Shown here piece by piece: positions 1 to 11,260 of a stretch of DNA of 24,412 bases. The notes beneath the pieces were generated by a model that worked only from the letters and a program-made list of their open reading frames with translations, made no database searches and was not told the DNA's origin. Source of the stretch: Hypsibius dujardini (taxonomy: Eukaryota; Tardigrada; Eutardigrada; Parachela; Hypsibiidae); the NCBI GenBank assembly GCA_001579985.1, contig LRSR01007434.1, forward strand, positions 1 to 24,412. The letters are read 5' to 3'. The translations under genes were made by a program, and so were the position numbers. The first letter of the stretch is position 1. Each line of letters opens with the position of its first letter.

Positions 1-34
1 GTCTGTGTCTGTGTCTGTGTCTGTGTCTGTGTCT
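1..34. repeat. Hexanucleotide microsatellite
   Basis: Five perfect GTCTGT units followed by a partial unit open the window. It then decays into related GTCTTTGCC-like sequence. It is a simple repeat with no coding meaning. Confidence 0.9.
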
Positions 35-187
35 TTGCCTTAGTCTTTGCCTGCCTTGTGTGGGCGTGAGTATGTTTCTATAATTTCTGTTGATAGGGTG
101 AATTAAAACTTCTGTATATCAATTGTTGGAAATGGTCATGGGAACGCCCTCCGGAGGACTCCTTCGAATCGAACGCCCGGTCTGAAC

Positions 188-202
188 GTGTGTGTGTGTG
201 TG
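188..202. repeat. Short (GT)n microsatellite
   Basis: About seven GT units upstream of the homeobox gene. The flanking 1-586 region shows no coding exon I can support. It could hold the promoter or first non-coding exon of the homeobox gene. Confidence 0.8.
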
Positions 203-567
203 CGACACCAAACTCTCGGAATGGTGTGCGAAAATCAAGTGGCGTCGGCGGCAATCAAAACCTCCCCTTTTTCGCGACGCCCACTGTGTGTGTTGTGTGT
301 GTTGGTGAAACGACCAATAAGGCGAAGGGGTCTCGGTGATTATTACGGCCCGCCGGCAAGCGTGTGGTTACTTTTAACACATACATACTCACTCACGAGT
401 CAAATCTACTCAGTTGCCGTGTCGGTGTCAGAGGTCTTTGTGTCTATATGGCATAGTCTTTATTCCAATTCACTTCTCAATATCCATTTCCTTTCTTCGC
501 GCGCTCGGCATTGAATGTTGTCGTCTCTCGATGGTGTAAATAAACTCTTGAAGGCATTTAATTTTAA

Positions 568-586
568 TCGTTTTCTTTCTTATCAG
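568..586 (+). promoter_or_regulatory. 3' splice site just upstream of the homeobox start codon
   Basis: A T-rich tract ending in TATCAG lies 62 bases before the ATG at 649 and looks like a strong 3' splice acceptor. It implies either a 5' UTR intron or a trans-splice acceptor. The reading frame is open from 589 to the ATG, so a coding upstream exon cannot be fully excluded. Confidence 0.5.
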
Positions 587-648
587 CCACGACGACGCAC
601 AACGGCCGCATATTCTCTCTCAATTCCCAGCGTGACCTCCGTTGGAAA

Positions 649-3038
649 ATGATGGAGAACCCTCCGGCACGCAGTGTCTTCAAGGCACCCTCCTCCAGGT
701 CGCCTGTTGCGGAGAAACCTCTGAAAAAGCGTACTCCCTTCAGTATCGACAGTATTCTCAGCACAGATACGGACACTTCGCCGAAGGAAGAGTGCTTCTC
801 GCCGAGTTTATCCGAGACAAAATGCAGTAACAACGAGAATATCCACACGGCGATGGATGCTTATGCGGCGGCGGCGGCGGCTGCAACGACGGCCATGTAT
901 TCCTCATCGGGCTATTACTCGTCCCCCGCCGACGCCTATAATTACGGATCGATGGTCAATTCACACGTCGTCAAGGTGCCGGCGCAGCGAGTCCAGCAGC
1001 AGCAGCAGCAGCAACACTTGGCGCCATGCGGTGGCGTCAGTCCTCATCCAGCCCTTTTCGGGATCGGACATCACGTCGGCATGTCTGCCTACCAGTGGAT
1101 GGACCCCGCCCGACGACTTTGTAAGACACTTTTTAAATAAATTAATAAAATTTTAGTTAAACTAGAATGTAAGAATTTATCAAGTTGTTATTTTTGGTGA
1201 TTCTAGTGACAAGGAGAATTGGGCATCCCTACCAGAATAGAACCCCTCCCAAACGGAAGAAGCCTCGCACTTCCTTCACACGGATTCAGATTTGCGAATT
1301 AGGTATGATTTCTGATGAGGTGATGCGGGGGTTAGAATGTGGCTTTGTCGTGGCAATCTTTGCTGGAACCAATTTACAAACTTGTTACGATTTATTTTGA
1401 GTTCTAAAGTAAACGTTTAAAAAAAGTCCAATTTAAACTGTATACATACATCGAGTAACAACATAACATTTATGAACGAATTTGCCACTGAAGACACTAT
1501 ATATTTTATTTTTACTGCAAAAAATGAATTGTGATTAGTACTAGTGCAGTATTATTTTCAGTGGCATGGCTAAATGTTTATTAAAGGCGGTACCGCAAGA
1601 TAATCTAAATCAATTTTTTCAGATGTTAAGCATATACTTCCAATTTCACTCCAGCAATTTTAATGTGATTTTTTGCTAAAGTATTAATTTCAAGTAAAAA
1701 TTATCTTGGAAATAGCGGGCGCCTCATGAATTGCCGCGACCTTTCTTTCTATTGAGAACTTACCGAGAGTCACTTTATTCTGCTCCCACACGGCAGTACC
1801 TATTGCTATTGTTCTGTATTCGGCCATAGCCTGTATCTTATGTTTTAAATAATCCATGATGAGTTTAAAATTAATTGTGATGCCTTATTTGATGCTAACT
1901 GCACTTGAATGTTACGAAAAATCTGTATGAAGTCATTGGCAATCGCCTAACGTATTTTGTTGTTGCAGAGAAACGCTTTCACAGACAAAAATATCTAGCG
2001 TCGGCGGAGCGAGCCTCGCTGGCCAAGTCCTTGAAGATGACGGATGCTCAGGTAATTAATGATTTAATCGATCGATCGAACGTTGAAGCAGAGAAAAAAG
2101 AAGTGATTAATAAAGTTGCAGTACCGGTAGTCGAGTGGTGCGGTATCTCTTGCGGCGCCCTCTTTAGCAGAGTAGTGACTGATAACCACGACATGGTTAC
2201 TGCATTTGCTGGCTTTTTTAACAAAGTGTTTTCTCCTTTTGGCTTCAGGTCAAAACTTGGTTTCAAAACCGACGGACAAAACACAGGTAATAAATGCAAT
2301 ACGCTATCAATTACCCGTGATATTTTAATTTACCAACAAAAGGCACTCAGCATTTCTATTAAAAATATTATCAATCACTAATAGTGTATATGGACGAGCA
2401 TATATAGCGTTTAATTAACTCGCAATCGTAAATCAACATAATACCATCCATATGAGATTTCAAATGCGTACAAATCAGTGATGTTAATGTCGAATTCCAA
2501 TTTATATGTCGAATACCAGCAATTTTAGCTTGAGATAGATATTTTATAAAATATTTCAAATTTATATAACCTTTTGGTGCTGCTTTAATTTCTAAACAAT
2601 TCTGTAGAATAAAAGGTTCAATGCTCAATTGCTCTTTTTATATCGGTTAGGCGGCAAACCAACGAAGAGCGGGAAGCGGACCGACAGGCCGCCAATCGGA
2701 TGCTTTTGTCACAGCTGGCCGAAGTGACCAAGACCAGCCGAGCGTATGACAGCACCGACGCGTTATGCCTTAATAATGCTTCCCTTCACGCTCTTCACAA
2801 TCTCCGACCGTGGGTTAATGCCGGCGACGGCGGTGGTTCCCTCTCCAACAATAATCATCATCCCCACATTATTACCTGTCCTCAGACAAACAGCTCTTCA
2901 CCCAACAACAATAACACCAACAACAACTGCAGTAGCCGATGTAGCAGCAGCAGCGAAACAAGTCACGAGGAAGAGGACCGTGATGATGATGACAACCGGT
3001 CAGAGGTCTCATCAGATGAGGATGCACTATCCGTCTAA
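649..3038 (+). CDS. TLX: TLX/Hox11-class homeobox transcription factor (C15-like), five exons
   Basis: Exons 649-1120, 1207-1302, 1969-2051, 2249-2286 and 2651-3038 join in frame to 358 residues; phases match at every junction. The protein is a nuclear DNA-binding regulator. Residues 31-37 read FSIDSIL, an Eh1-type motif that binds Groucho/TLE co-repressors. Runs of Ala (73-79) and Gln (116-122) follow. The stretch [18 protein letters not shown] just before and into the homeodomain (about residues 174-233) is the TLX family signature, as are [12 protein letters not shown] and the [13 protein letters not shown] block after it. Homeodomain W48, F49, Q50, N51 and R53 are present, but position 56, usually Trp in TLX proteins, is His. 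The C-terminal end is Asn/Ser-rich, then acidic. The homeodomain is cut by introns within codon 17, between 44 and 45, and within codon 57, leaving a 38-base exon. The start has two adjacent ATGs in an AAAATG context. Confidence 0.93.
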
Positions 3039-3315
3039 TTGCCCTCCCTTCTCTCCCCCTTCCTTTCCTTCCTTTCTGGTTTGAATTATACCGTCTCAGA
3101 GGTCTGACTTTGTGTCTGACGTTGTCTGTTTGTCTGTCAGGAGCTTAATGGACAGATAAAGTGTTGCACTCTGTTGCGCTTCAATTAGTTAATCGCTGCC
3201 AGTTTGTCCCGCTTGGATGGCCGTATATCCCTTTGATGATGATGAGAGTGGTGTGGTGGCTTCTTTGCCGGTTTCACAGTCACCACTCTCAATCGCACTT
3301 GTCAGAGCGTCTGTA

Positions 3316-3330
3316 TGTGTGTGTGTGTGT
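3316..3330. repeat. Short (TG)n microsatellite
   Basis: Seven to eight TG units in the presumed 3' flank of the homeobox gene. Confidence 0.8.
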
Positions 3331-3569
3331 TTATCTCTCACTACTATTACGCAGAACAGTTTATCTACGCTGCATTGGTTTTTTAATTGATCCTCCTCAT
3401 TCACTGGCTCTCGATCAATTTTGTTGCCTTGTGGGAAAGTATTGTGCGATTTAAAGAAAGGAAAAAGGAAATGATTGAAACCTCCCAGTGGTCATTTGCA
3501 TTCTACAGATAGATACATGTGCTAGCTACATGGGCCATTTGACGAACAAGTGACACATCCAAAAAAGGC

Positions 3570-3600
3570 CACATTGGTCAATGTGAAACAATCAATTGAT
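3570..3600. other. Two adjacent palindromes
   Basis: CACATTG-GT-CAATGTG (3570-3585) is a 7-base inverted repeat with a 2-base centre. ATCAATTGAT (3591-3600) is a perfect 10-base palindrome five bases later. They could be dimeric transcription factor sites downstream of the homeobox gene, or chance. Confidence 0.3.
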
Positions 3601-6343
3601 CAAGTTGGAAAAGATGGAAAAGCTTCCAGAGCAGCGGATGCATTTATCGAATGGAATTGAGAGTAGAATTAGAAGAGACTTGGCGTTAGAATAACAATCC
3701 ACAATTGTCATCACTTCATTAGCGTGATTGTGTGTCCGCGCGCAGAAGGATGCGGTCTGGCTTTTATTGTTAACGCCTGTGTAGTTGTGCGTGATATGAA
3801 TCTCGACGCGAGGACAGAGTAAATGCTCGGTCGTGACCTGGAGGTGTGTAAAGTGAAACCGTCTGGCGCTCGCCTGTTAATTCGCTCATTATAATTAGTC
3901 TGCCTCGTGGTCTGACTTGACCTACGTCGATGAAAGCGATAGAGTATCTAATCAATGAGTCAGGAATTTTCGGGGGTATTATATTTAAAATATGTGAAAT
4001 TAGTAAATGGAACTTAAAGGATACTGCTATAATTGGACATACTCGAATTGGAAGTGCGCAGACTTTCAGCAAGTGAGCATGGGAAATAATTAGCTTACTT
4101 TACGTAATTGTTGAATACCATACTGACCGTTCCAGCAGTCTGAAAGAGCATCCTCATTCATAGCATTATTTGGGTGGTGCAGTTACATATATCGCCACGA
4201 TGGAGTAAATTGGAAATTGCCATGATGTCAGTGAAATTAGATGAAATGTCAGTGAGGTTGTCAGTTTTGGCAACAAGTCTTGTGTTCTGTGAATTGAACT
4301 TGTGTGTCTGCTCTATGGGAGCAATTACCGAAATCGACTGGCCGTAGATAGATGCATTGCAAGAACAAACGAGCTGTCAAATTGTCCATTAAACATTCCT
4401 CCCTCGACTGCTGTGCTTCCGCCGATCGACCTAATAAGCCATCCCCAACTGCTATAAGGGATCCACAAGGTTTTCGCAGTTGTTGGTTGGTGGGACGCTC
4501 ATGAAAATGTGATTGCTTCATTCCTGTGGGATGATTTGCAGCATGTATGACAGTTTGATCGGCGATAACTGACAAGTCAGGCTAATGAGAAGTGCATGTC
4601 TGATTAAATACTACCGCTTTCTATTCTCATGCTACAGTTCCAATCACTCGATAATATACTCAAATACGAGAGCCTTCTATCAACGTTGCTTCAATCTCAA
4701 ATTGTATACCTTCAATTATTTTTAGCAGCATCTTCAATTATTTCATTTTACTATTTATTATTTTAGCAGTGGCACGTATAGTTTTTAATTCGTATTTGTT
4801 GCAAATTAAATTTTTTTATATTCTTCAACGCCAGATGCAGGCGCAGGGAAGTTGCAGTGAAGCGTTAAGTCTAGTCAAAGAATTAGAGAATGCCCGCCCT
4901 TGTTATGCTCCGCCTCAACATGGCTAAAACAGCCCATAACTGCACGGACAGTTTTTTCATGGGAAGTAGTGATTATAATGTGAATATACTACAATCAGTG
5001 ACCAAGACAAAACATAATGGCTACTGTGTCTATAGTATTAAGGTATAAAACAAATGCGAGAACTGTCCCCGTTCACCCGATCAAAAAAAGCTCCACTTTG
5101 TGCTGCGAGTATACGTAATTTACGGTTAATATATTTTCTAGTTGATTGGCTGCAAAGCAGAGTGATATAACAGACGGCGTCATAACATTGAAACCATCTT
5201 AAAACTATTTTAAGACAAAACCATGAAAACAGTCCGGACTTTTGTTTTGTTGAACTTCAAGCCGGGTCGCCGAAGATGTCCGCAAGGAATAATTGTTTTC
5301 AGCTACCAATATATCTTTTTTCACACAACTAATTTGGGTTTGCAAACTTTTGCACTTTAATTTTTTTCAAAATATATCACGTGACACCATCAGGTTTTAT
5401 TATCCCATTTAGACATTCTTTGAAAAACCATTCTTTTGACGGATTTCGTCCGATTTACTATTTTTCGGATTTTTTGGATACTCAGATACTCAAATTGTTA
5501 ACACCGAAACTCAGCGTTGTAGTTTACCTTGTGTAGCGAAATAGAAATGACCAAAAACCTTCTCAAATTTGTCCTTTTAGGATGGGAGGAATTTCCCGTG
5601 AATTTTCATTTTTGCCTTCCGACTAGACATCAAACACGGAAACGCTGCTTGGTGTGTGTAACGAATCTGCATAGCTGTCCAAACAATGCAAAACGCAGTA
5701 AATCTAACGAAATTCGTCTAATAAAAGTTTTGAAAGAATGTCCAAATGAGAGAAAACCTGGTGACGCCATGTAATTTTTTTGAGAAAAGCAGAAAAGGCA
5801 AAAGTTTGAAAATTGACAATAATTTGATAGAAAATAGTGAGTGGAGTTGCGAATCTATATTATGTGCCAAGACGTTCGGCGACCTGTGACGAATTTCGGA
5901 ATAAAACAAAGTGTCGGGTTCCCATTAACAATCAGGCACAACCCCCGCAAGGTGGCAAATTATATGCAGCTTTTTTATTCGCAGAAAATTTAAGTACACC
6001 GTGATACGCATAATGATTTAAATGCCGAAGGAACATAATAAAATGAGTCGATGATAATAATAAGATAATAATGATGATAAGAGCGAAATATTACGTATAT
6101 CATTTGGGCCAAACAATGCAGACACCTCCCGCTTTTGAAACACTCTTTCTCCCGCAATCACACTCTATCGCACCGAAATAATACTGGTAAACATGGCCAG
6201 GTTCCATTCGAATTCCAGGCGCTGCTGTCCTTAAGGCTAGCTTGAAAAATGGAAGCGGTACCGATTGCCTGCCTTAATAGACCCATGACCATATGTATAC
6301 TGTATATAGACTAGTCTGTTCCGTCGAACTGTCTTAATTTTCT

Positions 6344-6349
6344 TTTATT
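6344..6349 (-). terminator. Poly(A) signal of the minus-strand secreted protein gene
   Basis: AATAAA on the minus strand, about 160 bases after the stop codon at 6509. Confidence 0.5.
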
Positions 6350-6508
6350 ATATTTGCGTACGTATAACTTTCTCGTAGACATTGCCATGTCAGGAGTCCG
6401 CACAAAAGTGTTGGGAGCCAAGCTTCCAACGAGGACAGGAGGTTAAATAAATACGATAACGATTGGTTCCCAGTAAGCAAATGAAAGAGCAAAATTATTG
6501 AGAAATTG

Positions 6509-7740
6509 TTAATAAGTTGCCCCACCTACTGGTACCGGCTGTTGCGACCTCGGCCGAGCCGACAACCCACCTCCTTGTAGTAAATTCAACGCCAATTGAT
6601 TGGTCGATTGGCTCTGGCCGCTCCCGCTGGCACTCACGGACCCGTTGACTTTGATCCCCTTACCCGTCGCGGTGTTGGCCGCGTTGGAATTGACGCTCGT
6701 ACCTTGGGCGTTGGTGTTGACGTTGGAACTCAACGCGTTCGTCACCGTTCCCTCGACCGCGTTGGAGGAACCGACAGCCGCCCCGGAACCCTGCGTCTGC
6801 GACTGCTTCTGCTTCTGTTTGGCCGCCGTCTGACCCGCCTGAGTCAGCGAGCCCACAACGTTGTCTGCCGCCAATCCGGTGAGCTGTTGGTTTTGATCCG
6901 ACGAAGAGAGTCCGACCGTCTGTTTCGCGGTCTGGCCTTGCCCGGTGGCCTGAACGGCCCCGCTCAGACCAGCGTTAGTGCCCGCTCCCTGGCCGAGACT
7001 CGTCGACAGTACCTGCGACCCTTCCTTGTTCGTGATGGCGTTGGTATTTTGAACGGACTGAACGGTTCCCTTATCCACGTTCCCCGAACCGATTGAGGCT
7101 CCTCCGGTCTGAAATTGCGATTGAAACTGATTCTGCAGAGCGCTGTTCTGATTGGCACCGAACAAACCGAACGCTGGGAACTGTGGCGAACCACCTTGGC
7201 TTTGTGCCCCGAATTTGCCTTGTCCGAGGGACTGCCGTTGGCCTTGGAAGGCACCCTGGGTCCCCACTTGGGAGGCGCCGTTGATTTTGCAGTTGATTCC
7301 GTCGCACTGGCCGAGACTGCCGCCAGTGGCGATGGTCCCGGAGTCTGAGGTGTTGGTATTGGAGGTCTGTGCACTGTTGAGGTTGCCTTCGTCCGCGGAT
7401 CCATCCCCGGTTGCGGCGCTCTGGCCTTGGCTCTGGCCTTGGCTCTGTTGATTCTGCGATTGCCGCATCGCTTGCATCTGGAAGCCGGGGAACGAGAGCG
7501 GCTGCATGCTGCTTCCAAAGTTCCCAACTAAAAAGGAACACGATTAATGTTCCACGTGGTTTCAAGCGGAACAAAAGTCAGTTGAAAAATGCAAAAAAGG
7601 AACCGGTTTATGTTTGAAAAAAAATTATTCAGTCAAACATCGTAAGACTTACAGTTATTGCTGAACGCTGGAAAGTTTGCTTCAGTGCTGGCCACCGCTA
7701 GAATGCTTAGACATAAAAACGGTGCGGACAGGGAAGCCAT
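6509..7740 (-). CDS. Secreted Q/G/S/N-rich repeat protein (silk-like)
   Basis: Exon 1 is 7740-7653 and exon 2 is 7527-6509, joined by a phase-1 intron of 125 bases with GTAAGT donor and TTTTTAG acceptor; 368 residues. Residues 1-21 form a signal peptide (MASLSAPFLCLSILAVASTEA). The mature part is almost entirely Gln, Gly, Ser, Ala, Asn and Thr, with only two Cys close together (QCDGINC, about 104-109). Three loosely repeated blocks (about residues 64-116, 168-226 and 274-336) share a Q-rich lead, then a G.G(S/N)...(E/K)G(N/T) core, then a TNTN/NTNA element. It resembles silk-like or extracellular matrix/cuticle proteins in composition only; I do not recognise a named family. It faces a second secreted low-complexity gene across a shared spacer, so joint expression is plausible. 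Substrate or partner is unknown. Confidence 0.8.
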
Positions 7741-8503
7741 ATTCGTGGAGAAAAGAATTTTTATTACTCCGAATGAGTATGTCTTTGCCTGGTTAAATGA
7801 AACCACAAAGTTTTGAAACCACCAATAACGTGTCTTTCCGGCGAAAAATTCACAATGATTGGGATACTGTATGTGTATCAAAGGGGAACTGGATTTAAAA
7901 TATGACGATGGAGATAATAAACAATAATAAAGTATTATATTATATGTGTGTGGTGTACACTAGTACCTTTTGCTACAAAAAAACAACACAATTAATAACT
8001 CGTGGCGGTGCTTTTCCGCGCGATAGACAAGCAACGGGAACGATCAATGCTGCTACATATGCCATACTGCAATGCCACTCAGAAGCTCCCGGGCATATGA
8101 ACTAGCAACTTTCTCCGTAGGTTGCCGGCCGAGCAACCTTAAGCAATGTCATTACTTCCGGACTTCGTCGTAGCAGAACTGCACCAACAACTTCTTTCCA
8201 AGCCTTTGCTTTCTTCTCGGTTATTACTCACATACCTTTTCCGTCACCAACTTGGAAATTCCGCCGATGTGTTTGTTTCACCAAGAAATAACATCTGTAG
8301 TGGTAACTTGTACCCTGAAACGGAACTGATTTATATTCATTCATTGGTTCGCCTGAAAACCCTGTTAGAAACACATTTTCATGTTCCTTGTTTATTTTAT
8401 GTGTGATAAGACTAATGAGTATTATTTACGCAATACCTAAGCTGTGCCTTGGAATATCCTGGGACTTCTGTCTACCTTTTTTTAATTATTAAGACTGGAA
8501 ATT
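7741..8503. promoter_or_regulatory. Bidirectional spacer between two divergent secreted protein genes
   Basis: The 763 bases between the two opposed start codons must hold both promoters. I see no clear TATA box on either strand. An open frame at 8146-8406 has no recognisable features and is not called as a gene. A T-rich tract ending in TTAAG at 8493, 10 bases before the plus-strand ATG, could be a splice acceptor. Confidence 0.4.
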
Positions 8504-9971
8504 ATGGAAGGCTTATTCTGCACTGTTTTACTTCTCGTCCAAGGATCATTTGCTCAATTTACAGGTACATATCACAAAGACAATTACATTTTGCGAAATG
8601 TTCTCCCTTCATTTTGCAGAACAAACCGTCCTTCGAATAGTGAAAAAGACAAACGAACGGGGATTCAGTCAGACTCCCACAGAGACAAACAAACGTAGAC
8701 CAGAGACTGAACACCTATTTTCTCTTGTTTTTCAGGCTTCGGCAACACCAACTTTGGTTTTCAGCCAATGGGAAGTCCCTCGTCGCCCGCATCCAGCAGC
8801 AGTGGAAGTCCATCCAGTACGGGCGCGAGCCCTTCTCCCTTCGGTACAAGTTTCCCGAACTTCGGAAGCGGCGGAGGCTTTCAACCGATGGCTAGTTTCG
8901 GCAGCCCTTTCAGTGCTGCACCCGTTGCATCTCCGTCGAGCGTGGTACCAACACTCACCGGTTCGATGGGAGTGAAATCCGTGGACAGCGGAAAGCGTGC
9001 ACAATCCGGTGGAGCGACAACTATTCAAGCGGGAATTACCCACGGAACACAGGAAGACACAAAAGTCAACGGTGACGGCTCGCAAGTGACCAACACGCGT
9101 ATTCAACCCACTCGATTCACCCTCGGAGGAAGTACCATGCCCAACCAGTCCGGCGGTTCAGGTACCAGTGTCTCCTTCCCTCAGATGTTCGGATCGTTTA
9201 ATTTCGGGGCCAGCAACCTCTTCGGCTCTCCTTCAGGCAACCAAGGAAGGGTGTCACCATCACCGGTTGCCGTTGCACCACTGTCCAGCGGCGGCAGTCC
9301 GAGTCAGGATCGAACATCCAACCGTGGAGGTTTACGGGCAAGTCCCTCCGCTCCTCCGGCTGCACCCACCAATCAAGCGGCAGCCGTTCCGTCATTTAGC
9401 GGAGCAGGTTCGCCGGGTTCGTTCGGGGGTCTTTCGCTTCATCCGTTCGGCGATTCAGGGAACCCGTTTGCCAGTATGAATTCCGGCGGAGGTAGCACAC
9501 CCGGAGCGAACAACATGTTCGGTAAGGTTAAAAAGGAACAATTGTTCGAATCCTTTGTGTTTTGTTTGATCTTACTGTTTGATGGGCCCTTGGTTTAGGT
9601 GGGAACGGATTCGGTGGGTTCGGTGGTTTCGGGAATAATAATAATCAAGGCGGTTCCGGAGGTAGATGACCGATCAACGCACCTCGATCTCCTTTTTCCT
9701 CCCGCCAAAGACTTCCGACGTATCCTCATTTTTATCTCTCACCTTAGCGCCTGTATCAAGCTCCATTACGGCAACCGCAACAACCCCACTGTCGAATGGA
9801 GCTTCACGAGAGCTGTCCGTCGGTGGGTTGAGAGATATTCAAAGCACCACTGTTTCTAACAAGGCTACTGATATTCCTTCACGTGATTCGACCGCTACCA
9901 CGAAGGATTGGACGTGGCGTAGGCCAACGAGAGATGCGACCACTAGCACTCGAGGAATTTCAAGGCAGTAG
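8504..9971 (+). CDS. Secreted G/S/P/F-rich low-complexity protein (silk-like)
   Basis: Preferred model: exons 8504-8564, 8736-9521, 9599-9661 and 9748-9971, 377 residues, all introns phase 1. Residues 1-18 are a signal peptide (MEGLFCTVLLLVQGSFAQ). The mature part is rich in Gly, Ser, Pro and Phe with recurring FG(S/G/N) and GFQPM units, a Gly/Phe/Asn tract in exon 3 and a Ser/Thr-rich tail in exon 4. There is almost no Cys after the signal. The last intron is inferred from a GTAGAT donor and a long pyrimidine tract ending CACCTTAG; if it is not used, the protein stops at 9669 and has 305 residues. No catalytic domain is visible. Composition and architecture match the divergent neighbour, suggesting a related extracellular structural role. 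I cannot name a family. Confidence 0.75.
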
Positions 9972-10007
9972 ACACATTTCTTTTTAGCCCTTGAGTTTGT
10001 TGGCTTG

Positions 10008-10013
10008 ATTAAA
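10008..10013 (+). terminator. Poly(A) signal variant (ATTAAA)
   Basis: ATTAAA lies 36 bases after the stop codon at 9971, in AT-rich sequence. It supports 9971 as the end of the last coding exon. Confidence 0.4.
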
Positions 10014-11089
10014 CTTTATATATTATTTAAATATAAATGAAGGAAATCCTTCGGCGCAAGGATAAAACACAGGATATGCATCAAAAATATATGCACGCGA
10101 ATGTGTACGGCTCAAGTGTACATTTAAACGTCAACTAAACCCTATCGCGGCTTAGTGAACCTAACTATCAGTGTCCACTTCCCAGTCCCTGGAGCTAAAG
10201 AAACTATGTTACTATCGTTCTCAAATTGAGAAGGATAATAATTTTACTAAACCGCAAGTTAAATCACTGTGGTACTGCAGAATTATTGCTGTCACAAGTC
10301 AGATGCCGAAAGACTACGTCAGAAACAGGTTTACCGATGAACTAGGAATATCCAGAGAAGTATTTGTCACTTGCTGAGAGCAGAAAAAGCAGGGAATACG
10401 ATGCCGATAATGGCGAATTCAGTTGTCGCTTTATTACAAAAAATTACAAGTGGACTGAGAATTCCTGAAAAGCGTGTGTCACAAAATTTTGAACCGTTCC
10501 AGTTTATGCTGTATACATGTAATGATTCAAACCGCTCAAGATACTAGCAGTTGAGGAATGCGCCATCTGTAATTGATATGGCCCATCGTTTATGCTTATT
10601 CGACAACGAAGAGCCCTGATGCCACTGTCAACTGCCTAAGGCGGCGTAAGAAAAGCTGATAAGCTGGATGGATTGGTAAACAACAATAGGAACGCTATGA
10701 CGATTGAGGGCATCAGGGAAGCTATGAACTATTTTGTCGAAATGGGATGGCTCAGTGGAAGGGAAAACGATGAGCATTTTCCTCACTCCTGTGGTGCTTT
10801 TTGCTGTTGTAGTCGCTTAATTCAATAATCTCCTCTTACCGTGTTTCCTCAACGACGGAGCAATTGCTTGCTTCCGCTCCGATGTCCATTATAACCAACA
10901 AGCACGCACTTGCATGCCATGTCCCTACCGGTCGTGATCCCTCAGATTGTGAATTCTTCATGCGCTTCACAGCTCGCCTTTCGTGTTTTGTGGACAAGAC
11001 CCTTTAAAGAAAACTCGCTGAGATTACAATCCACATCCGTCTTGAAGCCGTATGATGTTTGGACGTAAGTACGGACTAGTATAATTTAG

Positions 11090-11260
11090 GAGGGGACCAG
11101 CGTTGAGCGTGAGGGCGTGCCCAAATCCGCTAAAGGCAGCTCATGCAATACTAAAGCGGGTATTACTGTCACGTGTGCTGACGTCAACACGGCCGATATA
11201 CCGGTATATGTAATTGACAAAAATACCACAATCTTCAAAGGTAGCTCAATCAAGGGATGA
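11090..11260 (+). pseudogene. Possible LTR-retroelement polyprotein relic
   Basis: A 56-codon open stretch without a start codon reads like the linker between protease and reverse transcriptase in Ty3/gypsy-type or related polyproteins: EGTSV...GVPKSAKGS..., then NTADIPVYVIDKNTTIFKGS, resembling the pattern V-N-x-x-D-x-P-V-x-I-x-K-x-T. Stops bound it on both sides. No long terminal repeats or reverse transcriptase were found. This is pattern memory only. Confidence 0.25.

Larger units (their letters stand above)
3039..6343. other. Gene-free region downstream of the homeobox gene
   Basis: About 3.3 kb in which I find no supported exon, RNA gene or recognisable transposon. Open frames here are short and biased, and match no family I know. 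The first part (about 3040-4600) is less AT-rich than the rest and has scattered TAATTA-type and palindromic sequences, so it may contain homeobox-gene enhancers; that is inference. The stretch from 4600 to 6343 is AT-rich with nothing clear. No AATAAA close to the homeobox stop codon was seen. Confidence 0.5.

Noticed and set aside
4261-4575. 104-codon minus-strand open frame
   Set aside because: No domain, no neighbouring exon in phase, and average non-coding composition.
5529-5774. 81-codon plus-strand open frame with several Cys
   Set aside because: No start supported by context, no domain, no splice partner; consistent with chance in non-coding DNA.
6596-7451. Long plus-strand open frames opposite the minus-strand silk-like gene
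   Set aside because: They are antisense shadows caused by the GC-rich, repeat-biased codons of the real gene; they lack signal peptide, splice logic and sensible composition.
8146-8406. 86-codon open frame in the divergent promoter spacer
   Set aside because: No signal peptide or family resemblance, and it would sit inside the shared promoter of two well-supported genes.
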